Assembly (NCBI RefSeq): GCF_000263735.1
Contig: NC_017946.1
Span: 62,001 to 126,000 of the forward strand
Direction of reading: 5' to 3'
From: Pyrococcus sp. ST04
GTDB lineage: Archaea > Methanobacteriota_B > Thermococci > Thermococcales > Thermococcaceae
DNA length: 64,000 nt
Shown here one piece after another: positions 35,982 to 44,120 of the stretch. The notes below the pieces were generated by a model. The model searched no databases and was not told the DNA's origin. It saw only the letters and a program-made list of their open reading frames with translations. The translations under genes were made by a program, and so were the position numbers. Positions within the stretch are counted from its first letter, which is position 1; each line of letters begins with the position of its first letter.

Positions 35982-37174
35982 AAGGCAACCCACCCCATTG
36001 GCATACCATTAGTGGTGAGTCTGTATGTCTTCGGAAATTTAGCTACTATATTCTTAGTTTTCGGGTTCTTTCCTAATCCCAGCTTTCTTCTTACTCTCTC
36101 CCACTTGTTTCCCCTACCCTTGAGAAGTAATCCAATTGTGGTAGATATCCACCCGCTTCCCCAACCAACTCTGAGAATTCTTTCGTATGAAGATAACTCC
36201 TTATAAAATTCCCTTGCCTTTCTCTCCTCCGCTTTTGCCAGTTCCTTATAGAAATCGTCAACGGCCTCCCAGATGAACTCCTCAAAGACATCCCAAGGAT
36301 CCCCTTTTAAACTTAAACAATACCAGAATAGGCCGTTCATGTAATTCGCGTTTCTTTTTAGTAGCTCCCTATCCACCCTTATCTCAATGTCAACTACTGT
36401 TCCTGGGTCTAAGGCCTCAACGTATATTGGTATCAACTGAGGATTCCCATGAACCTTAACTTCGTAGAGACTCAGCTTGTCCAAACTTATTGGCTTAGAG
36501 TCTCTAACTATTAGCCCTCTCATTGGATCTCTCTTTGGTTCATGTCTTATCCTTCCCCTAGATACCTCAAAACCAAAGACAATAGCCTCCAAAGAATCGT
36601 CAGCAGACTTTGGATCAACATTCTCTCTTAAGAGGATAGTTAGGTGGTAATCTAGCAGATCCTCACTCTTATAGTAGATATCTTCAATGAGCTTGCTGAT
36701 CACTTTATTAATTGTCCGATTTTTCTTGTTTTTATCCTTAATAATCTCACCACTCCAGCGAATGGCTTCTACAACAGTATTAACATCCCCACAATCTCTG
36801 AGAACCTTATACATCACTGCAGTTCTAATTGCTCCTTTAATGGAGCTGCCAGGAATGTAAGGTTTTCCATTAGTTTTTATGAACTCCCTTATTCCTGAAC
36901 TTCTTTTTCCAAGCTCTCCCTTTATTTTTAATGAATATCTTGAGTAATGTGCTGGATTTAAGTGATATCTCTCAAGATAGTGTTTCCATATGTACCAACT
37001 TTCTCCCGGACTCTTCAAGAAATCAAGTAACTCATCATACTCAACTCCCAGCTTTACTAGATCACTGATTAACTTATCAACGTCAAGGACATATATCCTA
37101 TCTTTAGCCGGGTAAAAGTCTACTGGAGTTAATTCATTTCCATTCCCTATATGAAGGGGAGATATCACCCTCAT
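35978..37174 (-). CDS. csm5: CRISPR type III-A protein Csm5
   Basis: RAMP subunit that caps the 3' end of the crRNA in the Csm complex. The 398-residue protein opens with RVISPLHIGNGNELTP, typical of Csm5, and has the RAMP glycine loop GKPYIPGSSIKGAIRTAV at about residue 105. The C terminus contains a second Gly-rich stretch (GWGSGWISTTIG). ATG 37174 follows AGGTGA by 5 bases; a GTG upstream overlaps that site. It is placed directly after csm4. Confidence 0.9.
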   Translation of the reverse strand: MRVISPLHIGNGNELTPVDFYPAKDRIYVLDVDKLISDLVKLGVEYDELLDFLKSPGESWYIWKHYLERYHLNPAHYSRYSLKIKGELGKRSSGIREFIKTNGKPYIPGSSIKGAIRTAVMYKVLRDCGDVNTVVEAIRWSGEIIKDKNKKNRTINKVISKLIEDIYYKSEDLLDYHLTILLRENVDPKSADDSLEAIVFGFEVSRGRIRHEPKRDPMRGLIVRDSKPISLDKLSLYEVKVHGNPQLIPIYVEALDPGTVVDIEIRVDRELLKRNANYMNGLFWYCLSLKGDPWDVFEEFIWEAVDDFYKELAKAEERKAREFYKELSSYERILRVGWGSGWISTTIGLLLKGRGNKWERVRRKLGLGKNPKTKNIVAKFPKTYRLTTNGMPMGWVAL

Positions 37175-37183
37175 GCAACTCAC

Positions 37184-38077
37184 CTAGAGAATCTTTGTTG
37201 GAATTAGAAAAGACAGCCCATAGACGTATATCTTCCTCCCAAGGTTGAGTTCTATCATCTTCCCTGGATCTTCATCGAGGATTGATCCCTCTACAACGAA
37301 AGGTATCTTGGGCTTTCTTTTTCCTAGTGTCCACCCTCCCACTTTCTCAATCTTCCAGTACTTTAAGGATGCAGGATTTGATGGGTAAGTGAGGGAGAGT
37401 GTTACAAATGAATCCCCACTTGGAGTTCTGATTTCCAATTCGTCTATCTCTGCCCTAAAGAGGCCGTATCCCCATGTTGCCTTTCCTCCAATCCCATGAT
37501 CTCCAAGAAAGCTTATTGCAGGAACTATATATTTCTCGAAAAATTCTTTTGAGCCCTTGTAAAGGAAGTACAAACCCGAGTTCTCTTTGAATGCGATGCC
37601 ATCCCAGAAATATATTGAAGAATTTGCAGTCACTCTATCTAATGAAACTTTTGGAACTTCAACTAGTCTGTAGGGTTCGGGATATTTTTTGATACTTACT
37701 TCCTCCCCATTTATCGTTTTCTCAAAGTATTCAAGGGGCACGAATTTCTTTCCTTTTATTTTCTTTAGTTCTATCAACGCCCTATTTCTTTCCCGATCCT
37801 TGAAGCACTTGCTTCCGCACTCACCCTTAAGGTATCGCCTTGCCAATTTAGCCAGGTTAATATCAAATGTTAGCGGTTTTGGAAGAAAATACGTTTCTTG
37901 GGAAAATGGAAAGAGTGAAGAAATTCTAGCCTCACTAAAGCCCTTTATAAAAGCCGATATCTCATCCTCTCCATATAAGTATGCTACTGCATTAGCTAAG
38001 GCTCCAAATAGTGTTGTTGAACGTGGAATGTTCCTAAAAGGTCCCTTAGGGTAGAGTTTAACTACTTTGAACTTCAT
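37184..38077 (-). CDS. csm4: CRISPR type III-A protein Csm4
   Basis: Cas5-like RAMP subunit that binds the crRNA 5' tag and pairs with Cas10. The 297-residue protein begins KFKVVKLYPKGPFRNIPRSTTLFGALANA and has a C-terminal Gly-rich element GDHGIGGKATWGYGLF (about residue 200), both typical of Csm4. A zinc-like Cys pair CGSKC lies near residue 94. ATG 38077 overlaps the csm3 end by 20 bases. Earlier in-frame starts are inside csm3. Confidence 0.9.
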   Translation of the reverse strand: MKFKVVKLYPKGPFRNIPRSTTLFGALANAVAYLYGEDEISAFIKGFSEARISSLFPFSQETYFLPKPLTFDINLAKLARRYLKGECGSKCFKDRERNRALIELKKIKGKKFVPLEYFEKTINGEEVSIKKYPEPYRLVEVPKVSLDRVTANSSIYFWDGIAFKENSGLYFLYKGSKEFFEKYIVPAISFLGDHGIGGKATWGYGLFRAEIDELEIRTPSGDSFVTLSLTYPSNPASLKYWKIEKVGGWTLGKRKPKIPFVVEGSILDEDPGKMIELNLGRKIYVYGLSFLIPTKIL

Positions 38078-38897
38078 TCCTAATCTCTCCCCCCTCAAGG
38101 ACCTTTATAAAGTCTGACAATAGTTCATCAAATTTTTTGAGAATTTCTTCTACTCTGAATCTCTCCCCCTCTTTTTTGGTAACTCTAAGGAGATACTTAG
38201 AATCCCCAGTCTTATAGTACTCTGGTAACTTTAGGATTATGTCACTAATTTCAAATTTCACTTTTCCATATCCTCTTGATCCACTCCCACCAAGATAAGA
38301 ATCCTCCACTAAATGCATCGCAGTTAAGACACTCCGTAAATCGTCTTTCCATTGAAGTAGATCCTCAATAGTATATATTATTTCAAATTCAAATTCCGCT
38401 CCTCTAACTACCCTCTCTACTGTTCTCAAATTTGTCTTTGATGTTATTCTATCAATTGAAATTTCCTGCTTAATTTCTGTAATTTCCTCCAAAGGTTTAC
38501 GTCTCCAATTTTCAGTTAGCTGTAAATCTCTAACTATAATCCTTGCGGGAAAGTTTTCGGTTCCGCTACTTCCAAACACCCTGCAAATGGGACAATTATA
38601 TGCCTTCTCGTAATTCTCACAAGCATGTATCTTTGTACCTCCTATGTCCTTATTGAAGAATTCATCAGGCGTATTTAATTTAGTTGCTATGTATACTTCA
38701 AAGAGAGATCTCATTCGTCCCTTTAGAGAAGATCCAGGGATATATGGATACCCTGTAGAGGGATCACGCATTACTGGAGAATCTACTCCTCCTATTTCCC
38801 CAACATTTCTTCCAGCCCCTATTCTAAGCCCAGTCTCTGCTCTCAATATTCCTGTGAGTATTATTTTTCCATAAAATCCCCTTTTTCTAGTTATCAT
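38058..38897 (-). CDS. csm3: CRISPR type III-A protein Csm3 (target RNA nuclease)
   Basis: Cas7-family backbone subunit that cuts target RNA every six bases. The 279-residue protein has the RAMP signature LRIGAGRNVGEIGGVDSPV near residues 25-42; Asp39 aligns with the catalytic aspartate of Csm3. It also has YIPGSSLKGRMRSLFE and a Cys/His zinc segment (HACENYEKAYNCPICRVFG). The C-terminal glycine loop is YLGGSGSRGYGKV. ATG overlaps the csm2 stop codon (ATGA). Confidence 0.93.
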   Translation of the reverse strand: MITRKRGFYGKIILTGILRAETGLRIGAGRNVGEIGGVDSPVMRDPSTGYPYIPGSSLKGRMRSLFEVYIATKLNTPDEFFNKDIGGTKIHACENYEKAYNCPICRVFGSSGTENFPARIIVRDLQLTENWRRKPLEEITEIKQEISIDRITSKTNLRTVERVVRGAEFEFEIIYTIEDLLQWKDDLRSVLTAMHLVEDSYLGGSGSRGYGKVKFEISDIILKLPEYYKTGDSKYLLRVTKKEGERFRVEEILKKFDELLSDFIKVLEGGEIRNEVQSS

Positions 38898-39493
38898 TGT
38901 TCTTTCCCTCCAAAATATCTGTGATAAGCCACAATAGCTTCAAAAAACGTATATACCTTGCTAAAATTCTCAACAGTTGGATTACTAGACAACCATAATA
39001 GAATTGGCTCTAAAACTTCCTGAAGTGGCTGAACTGAACTATTCTTTCCAGCGTAATATGCCAATAACATATTCATGCGAACAGCTCCATTTAGTATCCT
39101 ACGGCTGATTGTGTTATCATTTTGATTTAACTTGACTTCTGTGTTTAGGCCCTTCGACATTTCAATGATTTTCCTAATTTGGGTAGTTTTCAGCTCTTTA
39201 ATAACAGCCATGGCTGCTACAACAGCGGCAGTCTTGACTATTCTGAAATCATCAAGTTTTGATAAATCCCCTCCCGTATTTCTGAAATCTTCCTTTATCT
39301 TTTGAAATTCGTCCTCAATGACTTTCTCAATGACTTCCTTCACACTCCCCTTCTTTCTGGTTTTAAGAGCTTCCCTAACAGCTTCCCTGACAATAGAAAA
39401 CCATCCCTCCTGAATCGCTTTTTTAAGGCTATTTTCATCAACTTCTAATCTTTCTCTCCTTAAACCCCCACCTTCTCTACCTCTATTATACAT
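38894..39493 (-). CDS. csm2: CRISPR type III-A small subunit Csm2
   Basis: Small, helical, basic subunit of the Csm complex (199 residues), longer than the roughly 140 usual because of a charged N-terminal extension (YNRGREGGGLRRERLEVDE). The core from about residue 60 is helical (FRIVKTAAVVAAMAVIKELKT). It is placed between cas10 and csm3, the standard order. GGGGGTGAC precedes ATG 39493. Identity rests mainly on position, size and charge. Confidence 0.8.
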   Translation of the reverse strand: MYNRGREGGGLRRERLEVDENSLKKAIQEGWFSIVREAVREALKTRKKGSVKEVIEKVIEDEFQKIKEDFRNTGGDLSKLDDFRIVKTAAVVAAMAVIKELKTTQIRKIIEMSKGLNTEVKLNQNDNTISRRILNGAVRMNMLLAYYAGKNSSVQPLQEVLEPILLWLSSNPTVENFSKVYTFFEAIVAYHRYFGGKEQ

Positions 39494-39497
39494 TCTG

Positions 39498-41894
39498 TCA
39501 CCCCCTAACTGCCATAAGAATAATTTTCAAAATTCCATCAATCCAGTAAACCGGCTGGGGCTTATCCTTGACAACAGCCTCAGCGTCTATTCCAACTAAT
39601 TCTGGGAAAATATCAGCCAAGGTTCTATTTTTCTCAATTTCATGCCTACTTAAGTGGTATGCCAAAAGATAAGCCCATCTAACATCTTCCGGATTTTGAA
39701 CATAAAGTTCTCTAAATTCCAATATTCTATATAGAATGCTCTTCTTCTCCCTTAGTGGCTTTATAAGATTCCCATTTCCAGAATAAATTTTCTCAGCATA
39801 TTCCTTCCACAGCTTGATATAAAGATCCCAAGGATAGGATATCCTGAAGCCCTCTCCTCCAGGAGATGTCCTATCTATAACAAATACCGAGTTCTTTTCA
39901 AGGCTTTCCTCCTTTGCTTTAGAAAGCCTTTCTTTCATGACTTCAGCAACTCTATATATAGGCATCTTCGGATGGAAGTAGCCTAGGGCCATTGAAATTC
40001 CAAGACATCCACCCGTGTAAGATTTGAATGCATTCCTTATCCTAAAAGCGAGTTCAAAGATCTCATTCCAAGCCCCAACAATGAAGAAGTCATCGCCCCC
40101 CGCATACACCACTACTATATTCGGATTCTCTGGCCAGTCTGAAAGTGATGGAACGTAGCCTATGACGTCACCGAATTTCCCCAGTATCAAATGGTTCAAG
40201 TATACCTTGAAGAAATAGTCCAGGAACCTAGAGGCGGTAGCGTACTCTGATAGTGACTCCCTGCAAGAGAAGAATGCCCCCATATCATCTACATCTCCCT
40301 TTATGACCCCAATTCTCTTAATACCAATAGATGCATTCGAAAGTTCATCGAACGTTATCACTCTAGTCATAGCACCATCTTTGACTTCCTTTGCATAATC
40401 AGCCACTATGTAAGGAATGAACGTTGCATCTCCAGTTTCTCTCCGATACTTCAGGGTGTTCTTTACCATAAAGTAGTCTCCCTTCTCCAGGGCATATGTG
40501 CCCTTATGGGGGACAAAGACTCTGAAAGGCCCCTCTCCAATCTTCCCCTCTTCCCAACTAATTCTCTTAGTTAAAACGAATCCCTCAATCTTTGGTAAAT
40601 CTTCACCTATCTGCCAAAGGTTGTAGCAGATGTCACAAACCCTTATTTCCTCTTCCTCTAGGATAAGCTTTTTCACGTCATTCTCTGGAATCTCCCGTCC
40701 ACAGACTTGACATTCCACGAGTTTTTCGCCTCTAGGAATAGAGAATATACTAGGAATCTCCTCAAATCTTCTAACTTTCCTAATTGCCAACTTTTCACCT
40801 AGCTTTTCCCTCACCTCCCCAAAGTTTTTCATAAGTTGCTCCCCACTAACGGGAAGCCACTCTATAGCAAGATACAACTTCCCCTCAAACTTTTCCCACA
40901 ACCACTTTGCAACCTCCTTCCTCAGAATTTCAAGCTTATTTGTAGCAGATGGAGTGTTTTGAGATATTATTAGGAAGTGACCACCAGCATTGAAAATCAA
41001 ATTAGCCAAGCTCAGGTTCAATCTTTCCAAGATTTCTAGCACAATATCCCAACTCAACAATTCAAGGTAGGCGCTTCTAGCTCTCAGGTACTTCAGAGTA
41101 CCCTTCCCACTCACTCCATATATGAAATCTTGTATACCAGAGAAGTCTCCTTCTATCAAAAGTATATTCTCCTTTTTACTGCACTCTTCAGCCTCTCTAA
41201 GGGTTCTTGGTCTACAACCAGAATTGTATAGTGCCAAAGCTATGGCGGCTGTTGTTCTCAGATGGTCATACAAAGACACGACGTTTCCTTTAGTGGTTGC
41301 AGAGCTAACGAAGGTGAAGAACATCTCGAGAGTCGGCAAGAGAGCATCAACCTTCAGCGGTATATCCTTCAATTCTCTTCTTAGATCCTCAACAATTTCC
41401 TTATAATGCTCGGGGCTAACTTTTTCAATTTCTTCGGGAATTGGTAATCTCAAGGGTTCTTTTATTTCAAACTTAGTGACGGGATATGATAAGTCTCTGT
41501 TGAAGACTGACCTTAATGGCCTCGTTATGTCATATCTGCCTCCTTCCTCTCTCTCCTTCGAGGATATGTTGTCAGCAATATATACTAGATAAAGGGCAAC
41601 CTTCAAATCTTCTTCAGATAGACCTAAATCCTCCAGTATTCCCCTAATTTTTGAGATCTCTTTTTCCAAAGCAGATGAATCCCCCAAGTGACTTCTATGA
41701 TGAAATCTAGAGAACAAAGAAAGAACCTTGAGAAGTCTAATTTTATCTTTTGCACCTTTCATATCCTCTGCTAAATCATTGAGGAACCTCCATCCCTGAA
41801 TGCTATGGTCTCCCTCATACAACCTTGCCCTCTGAACTGGCTTTCCGATATCATGAAGGAGGGCACCTAAGGATATAAGCTCTTCAACTTTCAA
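39498..41894 (-). CDS. cas10: CRISPR type III-A Cas10 (Csm1)
   Basis: Signature subunit of type III complexes: an HD nuclease for DNA and a cyclase that makes cyclic oligoadenylates when target RNA is bound. The 798-residue protein has an intact N-terminal HD (H14-D15 in LGALLHDIGKP), a central zinc site (CQVCGREIP...CDICYN, about 410-440) and the cyclase GGDD at about residue 600 (VVYAGGDDFFIVG). Both activities should be present. The start is TTG 41894, placed by GGAGGTGA upstream. It follows cas6 by 4 bases. Confidence 0.95.
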   Translation of the reverse strand: MKVEELISLGALLHDIGKPVQRARLYEGDHSIQGWRFLNDLAEDMKGAKDKIRLLKVLSLFSRFHHRSHLGDSSALEKEISKIRGILEDLGLSEEDLKVALYLVYIADNISSKEREEGGRYDITRPLRSVFNRDLSYPVTKFEIKEPLRLPIPEEIEKVSPEHYKEIVEDLRRELKDIPLKVDALLPTLEMFFTFVSSATTKGNVVSLYDHLRTTAAIALALYNSGCRPRTLREAEECSKKENILLIEGDFSGIQDFIYGVSGKGTLKYLRARSAYLELLSWDIVLEILERLNLSLANLIFNAGGHFLIISQNTPSATNKLEILRKEVAKWLWEKFEGKLYLAIEWLPVSGEQLMKNFGEVREKLGEKLAIRKVRRFEEIPSIFSIPRGEKLVECQVCGREIPENDVKKLILEEEEIRVCDICYNLWQIGEDLPKIEGFVLTKRISWEEGKIGEGPFRVFVPHKGTYALEKGDYFMVKNTLKYRRETGDATFIPYIVADYAKEVKDGAMTRVITFDELSNASIGIKRIGVIKGDVDDMGAFFSCRESLSEYATASRFLDYFFKVYLNHLILGKFGDVIGYVPSLSDWPENPNIVVVYAGGDDFFIVGAWNEIFELAFRIRNAFKSYTGGCLGISMALGYFHPKMPIYRVAEVMKERLSKAKEESLEKNSVFVIDRTSPGGEGFRISYPWDLYIKLWKEYAEKIYSGNGNLIKPLREKKSILYRILEFRELYVQNPEDVRWAYLLAYHLSRHEIEKNRTLADIFPELVGIDAEAVVKDKPQPVYWIDGILKIILMAVRG

Positions 41895-41898
41895 AAAA

Positions 41899-42624
41899 TC
41901 ACCTCCTTATTGGGTTTAAAAATCCAAAACCTAGAGAATTCTTTTCTCCAAGTCCCGCTTCCATTATAAACTTGTAGAACTTTCTTTCTTCTGGCTTTAT
42001 TCTCTCTTTCTCCAGAAGCTCCCAGTTACTCCCTATAACGGCAAAGGGAACTCCCCATTTTATGACCTTCACGTAGACATCGATCTTTCCATTTTTCCTG
42101 ATCTTAGGAATGAGCCTATCAAATATTGGACCATCGAGGTAGAACTCATCCCCATAAAAGGCGTTGAACTTCTTTTCAGCATTTTCTTTGAGCCTATCAA
42201 GGAAGAACCTCAAGTCTCTATGCTCGTGAAGCTTAAAGTATTCATTTTTTCTTGAGTCTCTATAGAGAACCACAGGTGATCCAGTTTGGAACGCTTTTTT
42301 AAGCTTCAGGGAAAACTTCTTCACTTCGATAAGCCTAAGCTCATACTTCCCAATGTATATCTTTTCCTTTCCTTTTAACCTCTCATATAATGTTAAGATG
42401 AATTCTCTGTCCGGGGATGAGATAAGCAAGGTGTAAAAGCCTCTAGAATCCCTAAACACATCAGAGAACGTGAAAAACTTGAACTTTGGAACATCATGCA
42501 TTGCTTCGTATTTGCTTCCTTTCAGTAAGCTATATATGAACCCCTGAACAGCGTGTTTATTTAATGAGACATTATCAATAATTATGTTACCATTAATTGG
42601 TACGAATGACAATTTCAATCTCAT
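41899..42624 (-). CDS. cas6: CRISPR RNA endoribonuclease Cas6
   Basis: Cuts pre-crRNA within each repeat, leaving an 8-base 5' tag. The 241-residue protein aligns by eye with P. furiosus Cas6: Tyr31, His43 and Lys49 correspond to its catalytic Tyr31, His46 and Lys52. The C-terminal glycine-rich loop is GLGEKNSLGFGF. It heads the ten-gene effector operon, so it probably supplies crRNA to both the III-A and I-B complexes. A TATA-like ATTTTAATA lies about 35 bases upstream of ATG 42624. Confidence 0.95.
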   Translation of the reverse strand: MRLKLSFVPINGNIIIDNVSLNKHAVQGFIYSLLKGSKYEAMHDVPKFKFFTFSDVFRDSRGFYTLLISSPDREFILTLYERLKGKEKIYIGKYELRLIEVKKFSLKLKKAFQTGSPVVLYRDSRKNEYFKLHEHRDLRFFLDRLKENAEKKFNAFYGDEFYLDGPIFDRLIPKIRKNGKIDVYVKVIKWGVPFAVIGSNWELLEKERIKPEERKFYKFIMEAGLGEKNSLGFGFLNPIRR

Positions 42625-42878
42625 GGCAATACTTTGTGTAGGACTAATTGGTATTAAAATCTTTTGTTACCATCCGAAGTCAAAAACTTTTCCGAGTGTA
42701 TTTCCCCGGACAAGTAAACAGAGAAAGTCCAATTTATTGTGGCCTAACTATATTTTCATGAGATTTTTAATTCCTCGGTCATTCTAAACGGAGATGATAC
42801 AGTATAGATGACCAAGCTGTCATAAAATTCAAAGAAACTATAATAAAAGGATGATATAATCCACTGTTGGTGATAAAG
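42625..42878. promoter_or_regulatory. divergent promoter region between cas6 and apgM
   Basis: A 254-base AT-rich region with the presumed cas6 promoter (TTTTAATA read on the minus strand near 42655) at one end and AT-rich TATA-like sequence (CTATAATAAA near 42840) for apgM at the other. I see no ORF, RNA gene or clear C/D-box RNA. It separates a defence operon from a glycolytic gene. Confidence 0.45.
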
Positions 42879-44111
42879 GTGAAGAGAAAGGGAATACTCG
42901 TGATTATAGACGGACTCGGAGACAGACCAATAAAAGAGTTCAACGGAAAAACTCCCCTCGAATACGCAAACACTCCAAACATGGATAAGTTAGCTAAAAT
43001 CGGAATCCTTGGACAGCAAGATCCTATAAAGCCCGGTCAGCCAGCGGGAAGTGATACTGCCCACCTAAGCATCTTCGGATACGACCCCTACAAGAGCTAC
43101 AGAGGAAGAGGATATTTTGAAGCCCTAGGTGTTGGCCTAGACCTTGACGAGAATGATTTAGCATTTAGGGTCAATTTCGCGACCTTAGAAAATGGAATAA
43201 TCACGGACAGGAGAGCGGGAAGGATAAGCACAGAAGAAGCCCACGAGCTAGCGAAGGCAATTCAAGAAGAAGTCAATATAGGAGTAGACTTCATTTTTAA
43301 GGGAGCAACGGGACATAGAGCAGTTTTAGTGCTTAAGGGGATGGCCTCCGGATATAGAGTTGGGGAAAACGATCCCCACGAAGCAGGGAAACCCCCTCAC
43401 AAATTCTCGTGGCAAGATGAGGAAAGTAAGAAAGTTGCAGAGATACTTGAGGAGTTCGTTAGGAAAGCACATGAAGTCTTAGAAAAGCATCCAATAAATG
43501 AGAAGAGGAGAAAAGAAGGGAAACCCGTTGCAAACTACCTCCTCATAAGGGGTGCAGGAACATATCCTAACATTCCAATGAAGTTTACCGAGCAGTGGAA
43601 GGTAAAAGCCGCGGCAGTTGTTGCAGTTGCCCTAGTTAAGGGAGTCGCGAGGGCAATAGGCTTCGACGTTTACACTCCAGAGGGAGCTACAGGAGAGTAC
43701 AACACTGACGAGATGGCAAAAGCAAGGGCTGTTGTCGACTTGATAAAGAAGTACGACTTCGTATTCCTTCACTTCAAGCCAACTGATGCAGCTGGCCACG
43801 ATAACAATCCAAAGCTCAAAGCAGAGATGATAGAGAAGGCTGATAGGATGATCGGGTACATAGTTGATAACGTTGACCTAGAAGAGGTTGTCATTGCAAT
43901 AACGGGAGACCACTCAACCCCATGTGAAGTCATGAACCACAGTGGCGATCCAGTCCCGCTCCTCATAGCTGGTGGAGGAGTTAGAACAGACTACACCGAG
44001 AGCTTCGGTGAGAGAGAAGCTATGAGAGGAGGGCTTGGAAGAATAAGGGGGCACGACATAGTCCCGATAATGATGGATCTAATGAACAGAACAGAAAAGT
44101 TTGGAGCATGA
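42879..44111 (+). CDS. apgM: 2,3-bisphosphoglycerate-independent phosphoglycerate mutase, archaeal type
   Basis: Interconverts 3- and 2-phosphoglycerate in glycolysis and gluconeogenesis. The 410-residue protein has alkaline-phosphatase-superfamily metal sites: the N-terminal IIDGLGDRP, PAGSDTAHLSIFGYDP with the likely catalytic Ser, LHFKPTDAAGHDN and ITGDHSTPCEV. From memory it is close to P. horikoshii PH0037. GTG 42879 is chosen because GGTGAT lies 4 bases upstream; longer starts add three or four residues. It is read opposite to the cas genes on both sides. Confidence 0.94.
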   Translation: MKRKGILVIIDGLGDRPIKEFNGKTPLEYANTPNMDKLAKIGILGQQDPIKPGQPAGSDTAHLSIFGYDPYKSYRGRGYFEALGVGLDLDENDLAFRVNFATLENGIITDRRAGRISTEEAHELAKAIQEEVNIGVDFIFKGATGHRAVLVLKGMASGYRVGENDPHEAGKPPHKFSWQDEESKKVAEILEEFVRKAHEVLEKHPINEKRRKEGKPVANYLLIRGAGTYPNIPMKFTEQWKVKAAAVVAVALVKGVARAIGFDVYTPEGATGEYNTDEMAKARAVVDLIKKYDFVFLHFKPTDAAGHDNNPKLKAEMIEKADRMIGYIVDNVDLEEVVIAITGDHSTPCEVMNHSGDPVPLLIAGGGVRTDYTESFGEREAMRGGLGRIRGHDIVPIMMDLMNRTEKFGA

Positions 44112-44120
44112 GCCTCGGTT

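Noticed and set aside
42780-42840. Possible C/D box guide RNA (GATGATA and GATGA copies)
   Set aside because: No CTGA D box is placed correctly, and no guide could be defined.
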